Shown here one piece after another: positions 4,400-5,983 of a DNA stretch of 5,983 nucleotides. Below the pieces are notes generated by a model. It did no database searches. It was not told where the DNA came from and worked only from the letters and a program-made list of their open reading frames with translations. The translations under genes were made by a program, and so were the position numbers. The DNA comes from Cytophagales bacterium (GTDB lineage: Bacteria > Bacteroidota > Bacteroidia > Cytophagales > Cyclobacteriaceae). Location: contig JAJCYK010000191.1 in assembly GCA_029262935.1 (NCBI GenBank), positions 1 to 5,983 on the forward strand, written 5' to 3'. Position 1 is the first letter of the stretch, and each line of letters opens with the position of its first letter.

Positions 4400-5983
4400 A
4401 TGGATCAGTCCAAAAGAGGTACTTTTACCTTCCTCTTCTTTATTTTTATTTTCTGCGTAAATAGCGTTTACGCCGGGGACCCCAACCTTTTCTATTATGT
4501 TAAAGACAGTAACGACGAACTTTGGGTAGTAGATCGTACTACTGGAGTTACGACGTTAATTGGAGCCACTGGTGTAACGGATATTGAAGCCATAGCTTTT
4601 TTGGCCGAACCAGGGAGTAACTTATTGTTTGCAGCAAATGGCGGGGACTTAGGGACTCTGAATTTAACAACGGGTGCTTATAGTTTTGTAGGAGACGTAG
4701 ATAATGGTGGCACCGTAAATGGAGCTTTGGGTGCTCAAAATTTCTCAGATATTGATGGACTTACGTTTGACCCCCACACGGGTATATTATGGGGATCCGA
4801 AAGAAACGGTGGCTTCGATTTCGTTTTCCAAATAGATCATGTAACGGGTCAAGTAATAAATGATGCATTCGGAGTAGGAGTTGATTACATCGTGGTGGAT
4901 GGACTGGGGGTATTTGAAGATGTGGATGATATAGCCATTGATCCCGATGATGGAAGAATGTATGGGGTAAGTAACGATGGCACTGGCGATCAAATCGTGG
5001 AGATTAATAAGTTTACCGGTACGGTTTCAGTGGTCGTAACCTTGCAATTTCAGGATGTGGAGGGTATGAGCTACTCCAATGACGGCATGTTCTACGGCAG
5101 CACAGGATCTGGCGGACCCGGTGCATCTAACAATAGGTTCTATTTAATTGACCTAGCCACTGGCAACATGACCTTAGCTTTTGATTTGGTGGCTAGTGGG
5201 GGTAGTGATATTGAATCGTTAGCTGGGGGCGCTGGAGACGGGAATACGGTTTCTGGCAATCTGTTCGATGACACCAATCTCAACGGTATTGACGACGGCG
5301 ACGCTGGATTGGCCGGTATAACCATGAACCTCTATTTTGATAGTAATGGTGATGGGTTATTGGATATCGGAGACGTGCTCATACAAACTGCCGTTACCGA
5401 TGCCATGGGGGACTACCAATTTTTTGTAGTGGCATCTAGCGTTGATTTAATAGTTACCGTGGATATTAGCACGCTTGCCGCTGGATTTGCCCTCACTACA
5501 GACAACTTGGAGGTGGCGTCTTTCTTGAATCAAAATGCAGCCACTGACTCAGGAAATAACTTTGGGGCAGGTAGTGGTCCTGATACCGATGGAGATGGCC
5601 TTCCAGATTTCATAGAAGGGGACGGAACGGTAGACTCTGACGGAGATGGCATAGCTGATTTTATGGATCTGGATTCCGACAATGACGGCATTTTGGATGC
5701 CGTGGAGTTTCTTTTTGATGAAGACACAGACGGCATACCCAGCTATCTGGATGTAGATTCAGATAATGATGGTATTCCTGATGCTATTGAAGCGAATCAA
5801 GGAGCCCAGCCTACAAACTACAATTCCAGTACAGGGCGAATTGGAGGAGCTGTGGGCACCAACGGTATACCTGACACCGCGGAGACCGCGATAGATTCTG
5901 GCATTCCTACCAGTCCTTTAAATGACAGTGATGGGGACGGTATAGATGACAACTTGGATTTGGACTCTGACAATGATGGTATC
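4400..5983 (+). CDS. Large secreted surface protein with propeller-like, SdrD B-like and calcium-repeat domains (3' end outside window)
   Basis: The frame stays open from the ATG at 4400 to the last base, giving 528 codons with the C-terminus cut off. Residues 1-25 are a Sec signal peptide (K5, R6, a Phe-rich core, cleavage likely after VYA at 25). Residues about 26-280 contain five copies of a two-part repeat: a D-[IV]-[ED]-x-hydrophobic motif (61, 117, 175, 219, 270) and a hydrophobic strand ending in TG (48-49, 91-92, 149-150, 206-207, 254-255). This suggests a beta-propeller. Residues about 283-392 resemble an SdrD B-like domain (SGNLFDDTNLNGIDDGD, then AVTDAMGDYQF). From 395 on come DxDxDG calcium-binding repeats. 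Such proteins are usually cell-surface adhesins or matrix components, often exported by the type IX system with a C-terminal sorting domain, which would lie beyond the window. No clear Shine-Dalgarno. It is divergent from the isomerase gene. The role as an adhesin is inferred. Confidence 0.88.
   Translation, partial: MDQSKRGTFTFLFFIFIFCVNSVYAGDPNLFYYVKDSNDELWVVDRTTGVTTLIGATGVTDIEAIAFLAEPGSNLLFAANGGDLGTLNLTTGAYSFVGDVDNGGTVNGALGAQNFSDIDGLTFDPHTGILWGSERNGGFDFVFQIDHVTGQVINDAFGVGVDYIVVDGLGVFEDVDDIAIDPDDGRMYGVSNDGTGDQIVEINKFTGTVSVVVTLQFQDVEGMSYSNDGMFYGSTGSGGPGASNNRFYLIDLATGNMTLAFDLVASGGSDIESLAGGAGDGNTVSGNLFDDTNLNGIDDGDAGLAGITMNLYFDSNGDGLLDIGDVLIQTAVTDAMGDYQFFVVASSVDLIVTVDISTLAAGFALTTDNLEVASFLNQNAATDSGNNFGAGSGPDTDGDGLPDFIEGDGTVDSDGDGIADFMDLDSDNDGILDAVEFLFDEDTDGIPSYLDVDSDNDGIPDAIEANQGAQPTNYNSSTGRIGGAVGTNGIPDTAETAIDSGIPTSPLNDSDGDGIDDNLDLDSDNDGI
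5582..5983 (+). repeat. Thrombospondin type 3-like Asp-rich calcium repeats
   Basis: Within the surface protein, residues 395-528 contain seven Asp-rich units of the form D-x-D-x-DG-[IL]-x-[DS]: DTDGDGLPD (395), DSDGDGIAD (412), DSDNDGILD (425), DEDTDGIPS (440), DSDNDGIPD (453), DSDGDGIDD (509 to 517) and DSDNDGI (522, cut by the window edge). A Gly/Asn/Thr-rich spacer without repeats lies at about 465-507. The family is known to bind calcium and form a rigid stalk. The array clearly continues past the right edge. Confidence 0.88.

Noticed and set aside
4787..5736. Three minus-strand open frames (4787-4993, 5140-5325, 5530-5736)
   Set aside because: All are antisense to the surface-protein gene. 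The Ser/Pro-rich translations are what the reverse strand of Asp/Gly-rich repeat codons gives.
5582..5983. DNA-level tandem repeat or CRISPR-like array in the Asp-rich region
   Set aside because: The repetition is at protein level (DxDxDG units) with diverged codons. There are no identical repeats with unique spacers.

Overview
The window looks like chromosomal DNA of a Bacteroidota bacterium, perhaps a marine or environmental member of Saprospiria, Cytophagia or Flavobacteriia. The evidence is moderate GC, AT-rich intergenic stretches, weak or absent Shine-Dalgarno sites, a Tat-exported lipoprotein sugar-isomerase-like protein, a degenerate kinase ATPase domain close to those of Bacteroidota hybrid sensors, and a large secreted protein with an SdrD B-like domain and DxDxDG calcium repeats. 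No tRNA, rRNA, insertion sequence or CRISPR array was seen.

Left part (1-2092): a minus-strand gene (158-625) encodes a 155-residue protein that resembles the N-terminal half of an aspartokinase but lacks the catalytic lysine/glycine motif. It is divergent from the most striking gene here (761-2092), a three-domain protein with an adrenodoxin-type [2Fe-2S] ferredoxin domain, a class III nucleotide cyclase domain and a C-terminal haem globin domain. All four cluster cysteines, both metal-binding aspartates of the cyclase, and the distal and proximal haem-pocket residues of the globin can be seen. It is best read as a redox- and gas-responsive cyclic nucleotide synthase.

Middle part (2093-3280): a small conserved-type protein of 55 residues (2306-2473) has a plausible promoter upstream. 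A 360-base gene-free stretch with several hairpins follows, then a 148-residue stand-alone histidine-kinase-type ATPase domain (2834-3280) whose nucleotide-binding boxes are degraded. That ORF ends 2 bases from the convergent gene at 3283-4176.

Right part (3283-5983): the minus-strand gene encodes a Tat-dependent lipoprotein of the sugar phosphate isomerase/epimerase TIM-barrel family. A 223-base divergent intergenic region with palindromes and alternative hairpins separates it from a long plus-strand gene (4400 to beyond the right edge). That gene encodes a secreted surface protein with a five-repeat propeller-like domain, an SdrD B-like domain and calcium-binding repeats. It is open to the last base, so its C-terminus is unseen.

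The genes do not form an obvious single operon. Apart from the divergent pairs, each seems to be its own transcription unit.
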